Positions 5,995 to 6,045 of a stretch of DNA of 6,045 nucleotides are shown one piece after another; within the stretch, counting starts at the first letter, position 1, and every line of letters begins with the position of its first letter. Made by a program: the position numbers and the translations under genes. The DNA comes from Clostridia bacterium (lineage in GTDB: Bacteria; Bacillota_A; Clostridia; Oscillospirales; Acutalibacteraceae), in NCBI GenBank assembly GCA_024699005.1, contig JAILQN010000264.1, forward strand, positions 1 to 6,045. The letters run 5' to 3'. The notes under the pieces were generated by a model. The model was not told the origin of the DNA and ran no database searches. It was given only the letters and a program-made list of their open reading frames with translations.

Positions 5995-6045
5995 GATCAT
6001 CGCCCACAGAGGCGCCAACAGATACGCTCCTCAGAACACCATGCC
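5981..6045 (+). CDS. Glycerophosphodiester phosphodiesterase family protein, N-terminus only
   Basis: Only the first 21 complete codons are in the window: MTECKIIAHRGANRYAPQNTM. The AHRGA motif is the hallmark start of the GDPD barrel, with His9 and Arg10 of the active site. The usual following motif is PENT, whose Glu binds the metal; here it reads PQNT (Gln18). I believe PQNT variants occur in Clostridia, but this is from memory. The enzyme family hydrolyses glycerophosphodiesters to glycerol-3-phosphate and an alcohol. The start is well supported: GAGGGG at 5968-5973, 7 nt before the ATG, in another frame inside the end of the oxidoreductase gene (14-nt overlap including its stop). Confidence 0.85.
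   Translation, partial: MTECKIIAHRGANRYAPQNTM

Overview
The window reads as a piece of a Clostridia-type Firmicutes chromosome, most likely a gut Oscillospiraceae/Ruminococcaceae-like species. This is inferred from the gene families (IS110 transposase, BspA-like secreted leucine-rich repeat protein, AgrA/AgrC-like LytTR and GHKL pair, Gfo/Idh/MocA oxidoreductase followed by a glycerophosphodiesterase), the sigma-A-like promoters and the AT-rich intergenic DNA. No rRNA or tRNA gene is present to confirm the assignment.

Layout. (1) Positions 1-338 hold the 3' end of an IS110-family transposase gene on the plus strand. (2) Positions 339-862 contain no convincing gene but much structure: AT-rich flank, copy 1 of a dispersed repeat (452-486), a perfect 10-bp hairpin (571-604), a multi-hairpin array built on the heptamer GTGAAGT and its complement ACTTCAC (636-785), and a strong terminator-like hairpin (807-840). 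(3) Positions 4764 down to 863 form a minus-strand operon of three genes: a secreted leucine-rich repeat protein with a cationic amphipathic C-terminal helix, a LytTR response regulator, and a multi-pass membrane GHKL histidine kinase. The gaps are 22 and 10 nt. (4) Positions 4765-5013 are a divergent promoter region with a promoter facing each way and copy 2 of the dispersed repeat (4866-4900). (5) Positions 5014-6045 are a plus-strand operon: an NAD(P)-dependent Gfo/Idh/MocA oxidoreductase whose 3' end overlaps the start of a glycerophosphodiester phosphodiesterase gene that runs off the window.

How the parts may work together. The kinase and regulator form a cell-surface sensing system of AgrC/AgrA type. 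No agrB (processing protease) or agrD (peptide) gene is visible; the co-transcribed partner is instead a large secreted repeat protein. The two copies of the dispersed repeat each carry two ACSGTNNA-like half-sites 21 bp apart, the spacing used by LytTR regulators of AgrA type. They could be operators of this regulator, or simply two copies of an unrelated dispersed element; the sequence alone does not decide.

The most unusual items are the symmetric GTGAAGT/ACTTCAC array, the paired 35-nt repeats bracketing the operon, and the surface-protein/two-component operon itself.
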